Counted from the first letter of the stretch, positions 45,443 to 53,828 are shown. The stretch: 64,000 nt of DNA from Poseidonocella sp. HB161398 (GCF_005870025.1 NZ_VATA01000029.1:1-64000); one strand, 5' to 3'. Numbers and translations: made by a program. Notes: generated by a model from the letters alone, not told the origin.

Positions 45443-47545
45443 ATGTCTCTTGAAGGTACCCTATTTCTTGTCGTCGGGCCCAGCGGCGTCGGCAAGGACA
45501 CGCTGCTGGAGGGCACGCAGGAGCAGCTTGGCGAATTTTCCTTCTTCCGCTTCTGCCGCCGCTTCGTCACGCGCCCCGAAGACGCCGGCGGAGAGGACTA
45601 CATCTCCGTCAGCGACGAGGCCTTCGACCGGCTGGCCGAGACCGGGGCGCTGTTCCATCACTGGCAGGCGCACGGGCTGCGCTACGGCATCCCCGCCGAT
45701 GTGCGCGAGGATCTGGCGGCCGGGCGCCATGTCATCATCAATGTCTCGCGCCGGGAACTGCCGCGGCTGGCGGCGCTCTGGCGCGAGGTGGTGGTGCTGT
45801 CGGTCGAGGCCTCGCCCGAGAGCATCCTCGCCCGGCTGAAGACCCGCGGACGGGAAAGCGCGGATGCGATCGCCGCCCGGGCCGCGCGCGAAGTGGCAAT
45901 GCCGGAGCTCGACTGCACGGTTCTGGCGATCCGCAACGACACGACCGTCGAGGCGGGGATCGCCGCCATGGTGCGGGCGATCGTCGGCAATGCCGGCCAG
46001 CATTTCACCGCGCAGTCGGCCGACATGGTGGTCGCGCAGGGCAGCCTCTGCATGGTCAACCACAACCATCCCGTGGCCGAGATCCTGCGCTCCCAGGGCA
46101 GCCGGGTGGAGATCGTCAACCGCGCGGGCGTTTCGGTCGTGGCGGAGCTCGCCTATACGATGAATGACGATGTCCGCGACGATTTCTGCCTGCTCGACCA
46201 CAATCTGGCGCGCAAGCTCGACATCGCTGCCGATCCAGTGCTGCGGCTGCGCCCCGCGCCCTCGCCGCAGAGCCGCGACAACCTGCGCAAGAAGATCCGC
46301 GGCGAGGCACTGAACGCCGCCGAGATGGATCTGGTGGTCGAGGACATGGTCCGCGGCCGCTACAGCCAGGCGGAACTGGCTGCCTTCCTGGTCTGCTCCG
46401 CCCATTCGCTGGAGGCCGAAGAGGTGGTCGCCCTGGCCAAGGCGCGCGCGACGCGCACCGAGAATGTCCACTGGGCGGCGCCGATCGTCGTCGACAAGCA
46501 TTCGATGGGCGGCATCCCGGGCAACCGGATCAGCCCGATCATCATCCCGATCGTCACCGCCGCGGGGCTGCTGATGCCCAAGACCTCGTCGCGGGCGATC
46601 ACCTCCGCCTCCGGCACCGCCGACGCGATGGAGGTCATGGCGCGGGTCGACCTGACCCCCGACGAGCTGCGCAAGGTCGTGGCCGAGGTCGGCGGCTGCA
46701 TCGCCTGGAACGGCAATCTCACGCATTCGCCCGTGGATGACGTGATGAACGCGATCAACCGCCCGCTCGGGCTGAAATCCGAGCGGCTCGACGTTTCCTC
46801 CATCCTGTCGAAGAAGCTCGCGGCCGGTTCGAGCCATGTGCTGATCGACATGCCCGTCGGCCCCGAGGCCAAGACGCGCGACATGGCCGAGGCGGACGAG
46901 CTGGAGCGGCTCTTCGTGACCGCCGCGGGCGAGCTCGGCATGCAGGCACGGGTGATGAAGGTCGACGGCACGCGTCCGGTCGGGCGCGGCATCGGCCCGG
47001 CGCTGGAGATGCGCGACGCGATGGCCGTGCTGCGCTGCGAGGACTGGGCGCCGCGGGACCTGCGCGACAAGGCGCTCTACTACGCCGCGATCATCATCGA
47101 ATGGGCCGGGGCCTGTCCGGCCGGGCAGGGGCCCGCGATGGCGCGGGAGCTGCTGGTCTCGGGCAAGGCGCTGGCCAAGTTCCAGGACATCATCCGCGCG
47201 CAGGGGCAGCATTGCAGCGAGCCGCCGCTGCCCGAACCGCTGACCCACGAGATCCTCGCCGCGGGGCAGGGCGCCTTTCCGGGCTTCGGGGTCTGGGCGG
47301 TCTCGGCGATCGCCCGGGCGGCGGGGGCGCCGCTGGTGCCGACCGCCGGGGTCGACCTGCTGGTCGCGCCGCAGCAGAGCGTCAGTCACGGCCAGCCGAT
47401 CCTGCGGATCCATGCCGCCACGAGCTATGCGCTGCAGCTGGCCATCTCGACTGCGGGGCGCGCGATCCGCGAGGGCCGGCTGATCCTCTCGCCCGGCCTT
47501 GCCATCCTGCCGTCGGAACCGCGGGCGCAGCTGATCGGAAGCTGA
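45443..47545 (+). CDS. Fusion: ribose-1,5-bisphosphate phosphokinase (PhnN) + AMP/nucleotide phosphorylase
   Basis: A 700-residue bifunctional protein. Residues 1-182 are a full PhnN: P-loop GPSGVGKDT (12-20), VTRPEDAGGEDYISVSDEAF (42-61) and HWQAHGLRYGIP (73-84). PhnN makes PRPP from ribose-1,5-bisphosphate and ATP. Residues about 190-700 match archaeal-type AMP phosphorylase, a thymidine-phosphorylase relative, including its extra N-terminal domain (about 195-275). Key motifs are DKHSMGGIPGN (351-361), PKTSSRAIT (379-387), GTADAMEV (391-398) and VGGCIAWNG. That enzyme splits a nucleoside 5'-monophosphate with phosphate to base and ribose-1,5-bisphosphate. So the product of one half is the substrate of the other. 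Ribosome site AGAGGAAGG. It is the last gene of the TRAP/NadC operon. The base specificity is unknown. Confidence 0.9.
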   Translation: MSLEGTLFLVVGPSGVGKDTLLEGTQEQLGEFSFFRFCRRFVTRPEDAGGEDYISVSDEAFDRLAETGALFHHWQAHGLRYGIPADVREDLAAGRHVIINVSRRELPRLAALWREVVVLSVEASPESILARLKTRGRESADAIAARAAREVAMPELDCTVLAIRNDTTVEAGIAAMVRAIVGNAGQHFTAQSADMVVAQGSLCMVNHNHPVAEILRSQGSRVEIVNRAGVSVVAELAYTMNDDVRDDFCLLDHNLARKLDIAADPVLRLRPAPSPQSRDNLRKKIRGEALNAAEMDLVVEDMVRGRYSQAELAAFLVCSAHSLEAEEVVALAKARATRTENVHWAAPIVVDKHSMGGIPGNRISPIIIPIVTAAGLLMPKTSSRAITSASGTADAMEVMARVDLTPDELRKVVAEVGGCIAWNGNLTHSPVDDVMNAINRPLGLKSERLDVSSILSKKLAAGSSHVLIDMPVGPEAKTRDMAEADELERLFVTAAGELGMQARVMKVDGTRPVGRGIGPALEMRDAMAVLRCEDWAPRDLRDKALYYAAIIIEWAGACPAGQGPAMARELLVSGKALAKFQDIIRAQGQHCSEPPLPEPLTHEILAAGQGAFPGFGVWAVSAIARAAGAPLVPTAGVDLLVAPQQSVSHGQPILRIHAATSYALQLAISTAGRAIREGRLILSPGLAILPSEPRAQLIGS

Positions 47546-48300
47546 CGCCGCGGCCCGGCGCCGGGATGCCTGCGCCGCGACACGCTGCCGCCCCCCTCAG
47601 ACGCCCCGCCCGGACGCGCCCTTCCCGGCATCCCGCCGGGCGGAGGCCGGCCGGTCCCGGTCCGCCGCCCGGGGAACGGGAGCGGGAACCCGGTCGCCTG
47701 CCGGCGGGCGGCGCGACGGGGGCAGGGCGTGCCGGAGCGGGCAGATGCACGCCGCGCTTGCACAAATTCAGTTACACTGTTAACGATAATCCGTTCCGGG
47801 CTGGAAGGTGTCCGCCGACGCCCGGGCCGCGTGCGAGTGCTTGCCGTCAGTGTGGCTGCACGGCCGGGACGGGTTCGCGAGGCCGTCCCCCCGGAAGGTC
47901 CCGCATCATCCCTGACATCGTCCCGGCCGTGTAACGGCATGCCGCCCGTCCGAAGATCCGCCGGATCCGGCACTCTTTGCTTGCCGGGAATTTTCTCAAC
48001 ATGATAATACAATATGACTCGGCTTCGATTGCCGGGCCGGGACCGGATGGCTCATGCCCGCGCGGAACCGGGGGCACGGCCGGAACAGAGTGGATCGACC
48101 TGAGCCCTTCCCAGGAATTGGCGATCTTGCTGGACTCCGTTCCGGCCGTGCTTGGCCGCGCGGGAGAATTTAACTTGTTTACCGCGTTAGCGCCAGCACT
48201 CTCATAGGTTGCATTCGGGCCAGGACGACTCGTCGCAGGCGGGCGCGCCGGGGCCCCGTGTCGCGACTGCGAATAAGATGCATTTTAAGTTGTTGTTTAT
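47546..48300. other. Gene-poor region before the mntP riboswitch
   Basis: About 750 bases. The left third is GC-rich with a CCCGGCGCCGGG palindrome just after the fusion gene. A promoter-like patch (TTGCAC near 47758, then TAACGATAAT) and an AT-rich patch (47990-48015) follow. No convincing gene is present apart from the doubtful short frame at 48001-48207. Confidence 0.5.
48001..48207 (+). CDS. Doubtful 68-codon open frame
   Basis: An ATG frame encoding 68 residues, with a plausible helical end (DLSPSQELAILLDSVPAVLG). It has no clear ribosome site and uses codons such as ATA and TTA that are rare in its neighbours. It could be a foreign or decayed gene fragment, or chance. I do not recognise it. 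Confidence 0.15.
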   Translation: MIIQYDSASIAGPGPDGSCPRGTGGTAGTEWIDLSPSQELAILLDSVPAVLGRAGEFNLFTALAPALS

Positions 48301-48323
48301 GCTTGACGATTTGCCGATTTGCC

Positions 48324-48450
48324 GTCATCTGGCCGGTATCGGGGAGTAGCGACCGCCGCCCGGCGGAGGCACGTCAACATTCTCGCGGCGATACCGCGTG
48401 GCGTGTCTGATCTTCGGATTTTGCGAGACCGTGGCGAGGCGACTCTGCGG
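48324..48450 (+). ncRNA. yybP-ykoY manganese riboswitch upstream of mntP
   Basis: The leader contains the yybP-ykoY landmarks in order. GGGGAGTAGC occurs at 48341-48350, then a short hairpin (CCGCC-gccc-GGCGG, about 48353-48366). Next is GCACGTCAACATTCTCG at 48369-48385, with an arm CGCGG/CCGCG (48384-48398) and the CGTGT return. GCGAGACC follows at 48423-48430. The two conserved loops pack to bind Mn2+ in characterised examples and turn on Mn exporters. Its target here is mntP, 45 bases downstream. The 5' and 3' limits are approximate. A TTGACG at 48303 could be part of the promoter. Confidence 0.9.
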
Positions 48451-48494
48451 GCGGGGTCGGTCCATCGCCCGGATCAGCCCTGAGGATTACCAGC

Positions 48495-49052
48495 ATGTCT
48501 CCGATGTCCATCGGCGTTCTCGCCGTCTCCATGTCCGTCGACGCCTTCATCGCGTCCCTGGGAAAAGGCACCTCCGCCCCGCGCCCCGACCTTGCGACCA
48601 CGCTGCGCACCGGGGCGATCTTCGGCGTGGTGGAGGCGGTGACGCCGCTTCTCGGCTGGCTCGCGGGGGTCGCGGCGTCGCAATATGTCGCCGCCGTCGA
48701 CCACTGGATCGCCTTCGCCCTTCTCGGCGGCGTCGGGCTCCACATGGTGCTCCAGGCCTGGACGCGCCGCGAGGAAGCCCCGCGCGCCAGCTCCTTCTGG
48801 GCCACGGTCGCCACCGCGATCGGCACGTCGATCGACGCGATGGCCGTCGGCGTGTCCCTCGCCTTCCTGCAGGTGAACATCGTCCTGATTGCCCTGGCCA
48901 TCGGCGCCACGACGATGGTGATGAGTTCCACGGGACTGCTTCTCGGACGCTTCATCGGCGCGCGGTTCGGCCGGATCGCCGAGACCCTCGGCGGGGTGGC
49001 CCTTTTCGCCATCGGCGCGATGATCCTGAAGGAGCATCTCGCCGCGGGATGA
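48495..49052 (+). CDS. mntP: Manganese efflux pump MntP
   Basis: A 185-residue six-helix inner-membrane exporter that removes excess Mn2+. The two internally repeated signatures are present: [14 protein letters not shown] (12-25) and [14 protein letters not shown] (about 114-127). Their aspartates are essential in E. coli MntP. The gene is preceded by a yybP-ykoY riboswitch, which itself confirms the assignment: Mn2+ binding should raise expression. The ATG at 48495 follows TGAGGATT. It appears to be a single-gene unit. Confidence 0.95.
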   Translation: MSPMSIGVLAVSMSVDAFIASLGKGTSAPRPDLATTLRTGAIFGVVEAVTPLLGWLAGVAASQYVAAVDHWIAFALLGGVGLHMVLQAWTRREEAPRASSFWATVATAIGTSIDAMAVGVSLAFLQVNIVLIALAIGATTMVMSSTGLLLGRFIGARFGRIAETLGGVALFAIGAMILKEHLAAG

Positions 49053-50240
49053 GCCTGGCGCGCCGCGGCGCCGGCCGTCGCGAGGCCAGCGGATCGGAGG
49101 CCGGGCCCGGCCTCCGGCGGCACCGGTCGGCGGAAAGGCCGGCGTCGCGACAGCACCGGCGGCTGCTCGATAGGGGGGCGGGACCGGCACCCGCCGGGGC
49201 TGCGTGAAGACCCGTCCCCAGTGCTGACCGCGCGGGTGCTGCAGAGCGCGGCATGGCTTGTTCCAGCGCAGGCAGGCGCCGGTCGCCGGGGACGTCTTTC
49301 GCGGACTGGCGGGGACTTGGCTGCGCCAAGATCGGCTGGCGAGGGGCGTCCGGTTCGCGGCAATCACGGTCGCCCGGCCGGCCAGACATCAGCTGTCCAT
49401 CGCCGATGCTCCCGAGGACAGGCGCGAGTAGACGCCATCCGCTGCGGCGGCATCGTCGAGGGCCGCGGGGGCCCGGCGTGGCGCTGCGCCTTCCCAGGCT
49501 GCTGTCGCTGGCGCGCCACCCGTGCATCCGGCCGTCCGATCCGATGCATGGCCGCGAAGGACGGCCAGCTCTGTCCTGCGGCCCAAGCGCTCGCCCTCGC
49601 GTCGCCGCGGGGCCCGGCCGGATGGGGATAACCGCCACGGAGACGGCCCGAGGGGCGCTGCCGGCCCGGCTGAAGGGGAGCCGGGCGGCAGATGGCATGG
49701 GCATGGCGGGGCAGAACGGTCCGCAGGTACCGGGACCAACCGGCCGCTCGGGACGCCTGGCCCAACAGGCCGATGGCGACGGACGGAGGGCCGTTGCTTC
49801 GAGGCGCCGGACTGGCTTGTGCCCACAGGTCGGGCCGTTCGGCGCGACGGCGCGCGGCCTTGCCGGTTCATGGACGCGCGCATCTGTCCTCTGCGGCAGG
49901 CCGCGGTTCCCGTTGCGCCAGGCCGCGCAGCCCGGCCACGGGAACCGCTGCCTGCCGCAGATCGGTTGCCGGACGCTGCGCGGGCGAGGACCGGGGCGCG
50001 CTCGCCGCGACGGCCGGATGGGCCGCTTCCCGCGTCGCAGCGGTGGGCCGCCGAGTCGCGCTGCTGCGGCGCCGCGCCGGAGGAATGCCGGCCGCCGGTT
50101 GTCCGCGCCGGTTCGGGAAGCCTCCGCGTCGGTCGGTCAGGCTGCTGTAATTGCGCGCTAAAGTTCCGCAAGGATTGGCACTGGACCGCCGCCATGCCCC
50201 GGCCGTCCAGCGGGCGAGGGGTGATGAAAACCACCATGGC
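49053..50240. other. 1.2-kb gene-free block
   Basis: GC-rich, with only arginine/proline-rich shadow frames. It contains one striking stem-loop (49891-49960). No domain, RNA family or insertion sequence is recognised. Confidence 0.55.
49891..49960. repeat. Large inverted repeat (23-bp arms, one mismatch)
   Basis: The arm 49891-49913 (starting CTGCGGCAGG, ending TTCCCGT) is the reverse complement of 49938-49960 except at one position. An extra T-A pair extends it, around a 24-base loop. It is about 340 bases from the next gene and 840 from the last, so it is not an ordinary terminator. Confidence 0.75.
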
Positions 50241-50245
50241 GAATT

Positions 50246-50273
50246 CCTAAGAATACCTTAACCTTCCCTTAGG
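50246..50273. promoter_or_regulatory. Inverted repeat in the promoter of the small-peptide operon
   Basis: CCTAAG (50246-50251) and CTTAGG (50268-50273) flank an AT-rich 16-base spacer containing CCTTAACCTTCC. The start codon lies 24 bases further on. The patch is AT-rich against a very GC-rich background. It is a candidate operator or promoter. Confidence 0.45.
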
Positions 50274-50297
50274 TAATCAACTGGGAGGAGCGAAGAC

Positions 50298-50435
50298 ATG
50301 CACAAGGCAATTTCGGTCATTCTTGCACTCATGCTCGGTGCTGCAACGGCCATGGCCGCGGCTCCGGACTGGCTTCCCGACCTCGGCGATGCCCCGGCGG
50401 AAAACTGCAACCCGAAGGTGAACCCCAACTGCTGA
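50298..50435 (+). CDS. Small secreted peptide (45 residues)
   Basis: A 45-codon gene. Residues 1-21 form a classic signal peptide (MHKAISVILALMLGAATAMA). The mature part is about 24 residues, acidic at first (APDWLPDLGDAPAENC) and ends NPKVNPNC. It has two cysteines at 38 and 45 that could form a disulfide loop. The ribosome site GGGAGGAG is among the best in the window and an AT-rich promoter with an inverted repeat precedes it, so I think it is real. The next gene, a giant membrane protein with a periplasmic binding domain, starts 41 bases later and is probably co-transcribed. I do not recognise the peptide. It could be a ligand, inhibitor or assembly partner of that protein. Confidence 0.7.
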   Translation: MHKAISVILALMLGAATAMAAAPDWLPDLGDAPAENCNPKVNPNC

Positions 50436-50476
50436 CGCCGCGCGAGCGGCCTGCATTTTCATAGAAGTTATTTCTC

Positions 50477-53400
50477 ATGGCTGACATTTACGACGTGATG
50501 TGGCCGCCCGGCGTGCCGCTGGATTTGTGGAATCTGCCGACCTCGATGGGCAGCGCGCCCGTCCTGCCCTTCATGAACATTTCCATCGCCCGGGATTTCA
50601 TCGTGGCGGCGCTGATCGGCGGCGGCATCCTGATCGCCTTCGGATGGAAGCGCTTCAACATCTCCGCCTACAGCGCGGCGGGCGAAGAGAATCGGGTCCT
50701 GTCGGCGCTCTCGCCGATGCGGATGCGCGGCCAGAAGGCGACGACCTGGGCCTATACTGCCTATGTCTGCATGATGCTGGGGCTCTACATCTCGCTGACC
50801 TTCTTCGGCAAGCTGATCCTGACCCTCTCCAACAGCCTGCCGATCGCCGGGATCCAGGTCAATGCGGACACGCTCGATTTCGACACGCCGGCCTGGCCGC
50901 TGGCGCTGGCGCTCGGCTTCGCCGGGCTCGCGCCGATCTTCGGCCCGGTCGCCGCCATCGAGGTCTGGATGCGCACCGTGATCCACAACCGCTTCGGGAT
51001 CCCGTCGCGGCTGGAGGACCACACCGAGAAGCTGGTCATCGCGGTCCGCGAAATCGTCAAGACGCGCGACCTTGCCAGCCCCTATCCCTCCGAGAAGCCG
51101 AAGGCCTGGCTCGAGGACCATCTGCGCTCGGAAGTCGATGACAGGCGCATCTTCCGCCTCCGCGAGGAGCTCCGCTACTTCCTGCACTGGAACAGCCAGT
51201 CCTTCGGCTGGCCGCGCATGTCCGAGCGCCGCGACCTGGAGCAGCTGAAGGGCGAGATCGTGCAGGAGGCGCGCGACTGCCTGGAGGAATTCGAGGACAT
51301 CATCACCGATCCCCTGGCCGGCCCCGCCCCGGCCGAGCAGGCGATGGCGGAGCCCGCCGCCCGCTACGTGCCGCAGGCCGGGCCGGATGCCGATCCCAAT
51401 GGCGCCCGCACCCAGGTCCAGCAGCGCAAGAAGCTGGAACAGCGCTTCGACCGCACCGTGGCGCGGATGGAGACGCTGCGCGACGAGCTGGCGACGATCC
51501 TGTCGCTGAGCGCCGAGCGCGACAGCGATTTCGCCAGCATCAGCCACGGGCCGATCCACGGCGAGCCGGACCTGCGCACGCTCCTTTGGCAGGTGTTCCC
51601 GGAGACCTATGTCGCCTCGCCCGTGCTCGGCCTGCTGTGGTTCTCGCCGCTCGTCTTCCTCAGCCTCGCGCTGCTGGTGCAGTTCGGCCATGTCGCCCCC
51701 CTGGCCAGCGTGCCGCTCTCGACCACCACGACGCTGATGTCGGCCGGGCTCTACCTGCTCGACTACCTGGCGGTGATCGCCATCCCGGCTATGGCGGTGT
51801 TCTTCTGGCGCTACCGGATGATCGACACCGCGCGCTGGCTCGAGATGCCGCGCGCCGTCCGGATCATGATCGCGACCGCGATTGCCGTCCTTGTCTCGGC
51901 CGCCGCCTCTGTCGCGCTGGCCGTGTTCTGGAATGCGCTGATCAGCGCCAATGGCGAACAGCTGCGCCAGCGGCTCTTCGACGTCAAATTCCCCAATGCG
52001 CTCTTCCATGCCTCGATGGCGGTCGTCAGCGCCTGGATCGTCTGCTGCGCGCTGGTCGGCGAGGAAATCGCCCGCTGGAGCCGCGCGCGCCTGTCCGCGG
52101 GCCCGGGCGGCGGACATGCCGAACCCGGAGCGGCGCCCTGGGTCGGTTTCTGCCGCCTCGGGCTCGGCCTGCTCGCGGCCGCCGGCACCTTCGCGCTCGT
52201 CGTCGCGCATCGGGCCTTCTGGCGCTACACCTCTGCCAGTGCCTGCGCGGACGAGCCCATGTGGGGCCTGGAGTACTTCCGCTGCCAGCTGGAACTGATC
52301 GGGCCCGAGCTCGTGATCTTCCCGCCCATCGCGCTGCTTGCCTGCACGTCGCTGATGCGCTTCTCGTTTCCCGAAGGCCATCACCGCGGCGCGCCTGCGC
52401 TGGCGGCGACGCTTGCCGTGGCCGTTCTTGCCGCGATGCCGGGCCAGGCGCAGGCGCAGGCGGCCCTGCCCGTCGAGCCCGACCAGGTGGTCGTGGGCTT
52501 CCGCGCCGATGCAGAACCCTTCGTCTTCCGCATCGAGATCGAAGGCGAGACGATGTACACGGGATACCTGGCCGATCTCTGCTACGGGATCTTCGCCAAT
52601 TCCCGCTACGAAGTGCTGCCGGTCGAGATCACCGCGGCCGACCGCTTCGAGACCCTGCTGAAGCCCGAAGACCTCGCCGCCGCCCCCCGCGCGCTGCCGA
52701 GCGCCGCGGCATGGCGCGGCATGAGCCGGGAAAAGCGGCTGGCATACGGGGTCGACGTCTTGTGCGATCCGATCACGCTGCGCTACGAGGATGTCGCCTC
52801 CGCAGAGGGCGAGAGCCGCGGCAACCTGCGGAGCTCGGGCATCTTCTCGCCGATCCTCTTCGCCTCCGGCGTCTCCTATCTGGAGACGAACAAGTCCCAG
52901 GCCGGCGACGCCGATCCGTTGCGGAAGGGGGCCGGGCACGCCTATGGCAACCGGGCTAAGCCTGTGCTGATCGGCTATGTCGAAAGCTCCACCGCCGCCG
53001 AGGTGGCCGAAGAGCTCTGCACGATCGACTATTTCGGCATCCGCACCCGGGCAGAGGCGCGGCTGAGTACGCGGTCCAAGACAGCGGAAAAGGCGAAGGC
53101 GACACTGGACAAGGGGGCCGGGAATTGCGATGCGCCGCGCTTTGCCGCCGGGTCCGATCCTGCGCCGCTCTGCGACCCTGCGGATCTGGCCTATGACGCC
53201 GCCGCCGAAAGCCTCTACCGTTTCTGCGTGACGAGGAGCCATCGCGAGCTGATCGACTGGTTCTGCAGCCCCGGGGTCTCGGCCTATCACCATGTGTATC
53301 TCGGCGACCGCGACCTGATCCACGGCAAGCTGGCGACCTGGGAGGAGCATCAGGGAGAGTGCGGCAGCACCGAGATCGTGCCCACCACCGCGTATTTCAC

Positions 53401-53650
53401 CTACGAGCCCTATGCGCTCGTGGTGACGCGGACCCGGCCGGAGCTGGTCCGCCATGTCCAGCGGCGGGTCTACGAGTTCTTCTCGGACAAGGACGGGGCC
53501 GTCGGCCAGTTCGTCGAGCATTTCCCCGGCCAGCGCATGTCGCCGGCGCTCGCCTATCTCCACCTGATCAATGCCGTGTCCCGGCCCAATCTCTTCAAGC
53601 ACGCGGAGATGCCGGAGAGGGACAGCGGCGAAGAGGTGGCGCAAAAGTAG
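50477..53650 (+). CDS. Large polytopic membrane protein with C-terminal periplasmic binding-protein-like domain
   Basis: A 1057-residue protein I cannot assign to a named family. By eye it has about ten membrane helices: near 38-57, 93-118 and 139-162, then a soluble charged region (about 170-375, partly coiled-coil), then helices near 380-402, 415-444, 461-487, 506-530, 555-578, 605-626 and 641-660. The last helix ends in AQAQA, like a signal-peptide cleavage site. Residues 665-1040 resemble a type 2 periplasmic binding protein: VVVGFRADAEPFVFRIEIEG, then YLADLCYGIFANSRYEV and AADRFETLL. Several cysteines (C702, C763, C848, C884, C899, C917, C930, C962) suggest disulfides. It may be a ligand-gated channel or sensor. 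It is co-transcribed with a small secreted peptide. Confidence 0.75.
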   Translation: MADIYDVMWPPGVPLDLWNLPTSMGSAPVLPFMNISIARDFIVAALIGGGILIAFGWKRFNISAYSAAGEENRVLSALSPMRMRGQKATTWAYTAYVCMMLGLYISLTFFGKLILTLSNSLPIAGIQVNADTLDFDTPAWPLALALGFAGLAPIFGPVAAIEVWMRTVIHNRFGIPSRLEDHTEKLVIAVREIVKTRDLASPYPSEKPKAWLEDHLRSEVDDRRIFRLREELRYFLHWNSQSFGWPRMSERRDLEQLKGEIVQEARDCLEEFEDIITDPLAGPAPAEQAMAEPAARYVPQAGPDADPNGARTQVQQRKKLEQRFDRTVARMETLRDELATILSLSAERDSDFASISHGPIHGEPDLRTLLWQVFPETYVASPVLGLLWFSPLVFLSLALLVQFGHVAPLASVPLSTTTTLMSAGLYLLDYLAVIAIPAMAVFFWRYRMIDTARWLEMPRAVRIMIATAIAVLVSAAASVALAVFWNALISANGEQLRQRLFDVKFPNALFHASMAVVSAWIVCCALVGEEIARWSRARLSAGPGGGHAEPGAAPWVGFCRLGLGLLAAAGTFALVVAHRAFWRYTSASACADEPMWGLEYFRCQLELIGPELVIFPPIALLACTSLMRFSFPEGHHRGAPALAATLAVAVLAAMPGQAQAQAALPVEPDQVVVGFRADAEPFVFRIEIEGETMYTGYLADLCYGIFANSRYEVLPVEITAADRFETLLKPEDLAAAPRALPSAAAWRGMSREKRLAYGVDVLCDPITLRYEDVASAEGESRGNLRSSGIFSPILFASGVSYLETNKSQAGDADPLRKGAGHAYGNRAKPVLIGYVESSTAAEVAEELCTIDYFGIRTRAEARLSTRSKTAEKAKATLDKGAGNCDAPRFAAGSDPAPLCDPADLAYDAAAESLYRFCVTRSHRELIDWFCSPGVSAYHHVYLGDRDLIHGKLATWEEHQGECGSTEIVPTTAYFTYEPYALVVTRTRPELVRHVQRRVYEFFSDKDGAVGQFVEHFPGQRMSPALAYLHLINAVSRPNLFKHAEMPERDSGEEVAQK

Positions 53651-53671
53651 GGCGGACTGCTGGGCATTGGC

Positions 53672-53828
53672 AGGCTCCCGAAGAAGTCTGTTTGGCCGCG
53701 GAGTTCGTGAAAAATTCTGAAAAATTGTCTTCAGATCGGGCGGGATCGACGGATTCGGGGAGCGGCACGGAGAAGATTCGGAACAGTTTCCTCCGCGGCG
53801 ACACTCTGGAATCCTTTTTCAGCGGCCA
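53672..53828 (-). repeat. MITE-like repeat, copy C
   Basis: A 157-base unit in inverse orientation to copies A and B. Read on the minus strand it begins TGGCCGCTGAAAAAGGA and contains CGCGGAGGAAACTGTTCCG, matching copy B closely over its first 60 bases. The other end (AGGCTCCCGAAGAAGTC on the plus strand) is a degraded inverted copy. It lies 22 bases after the stop of the large membrane protein gene, again between converging genes. No transposase. Confidence 0.6.

Noticed and set aside
50140-50200. Sigma-54 promoter before the peptide operon (TGGCAC near 50178)
   Set aside because: No matching -12 element at the required spacing.
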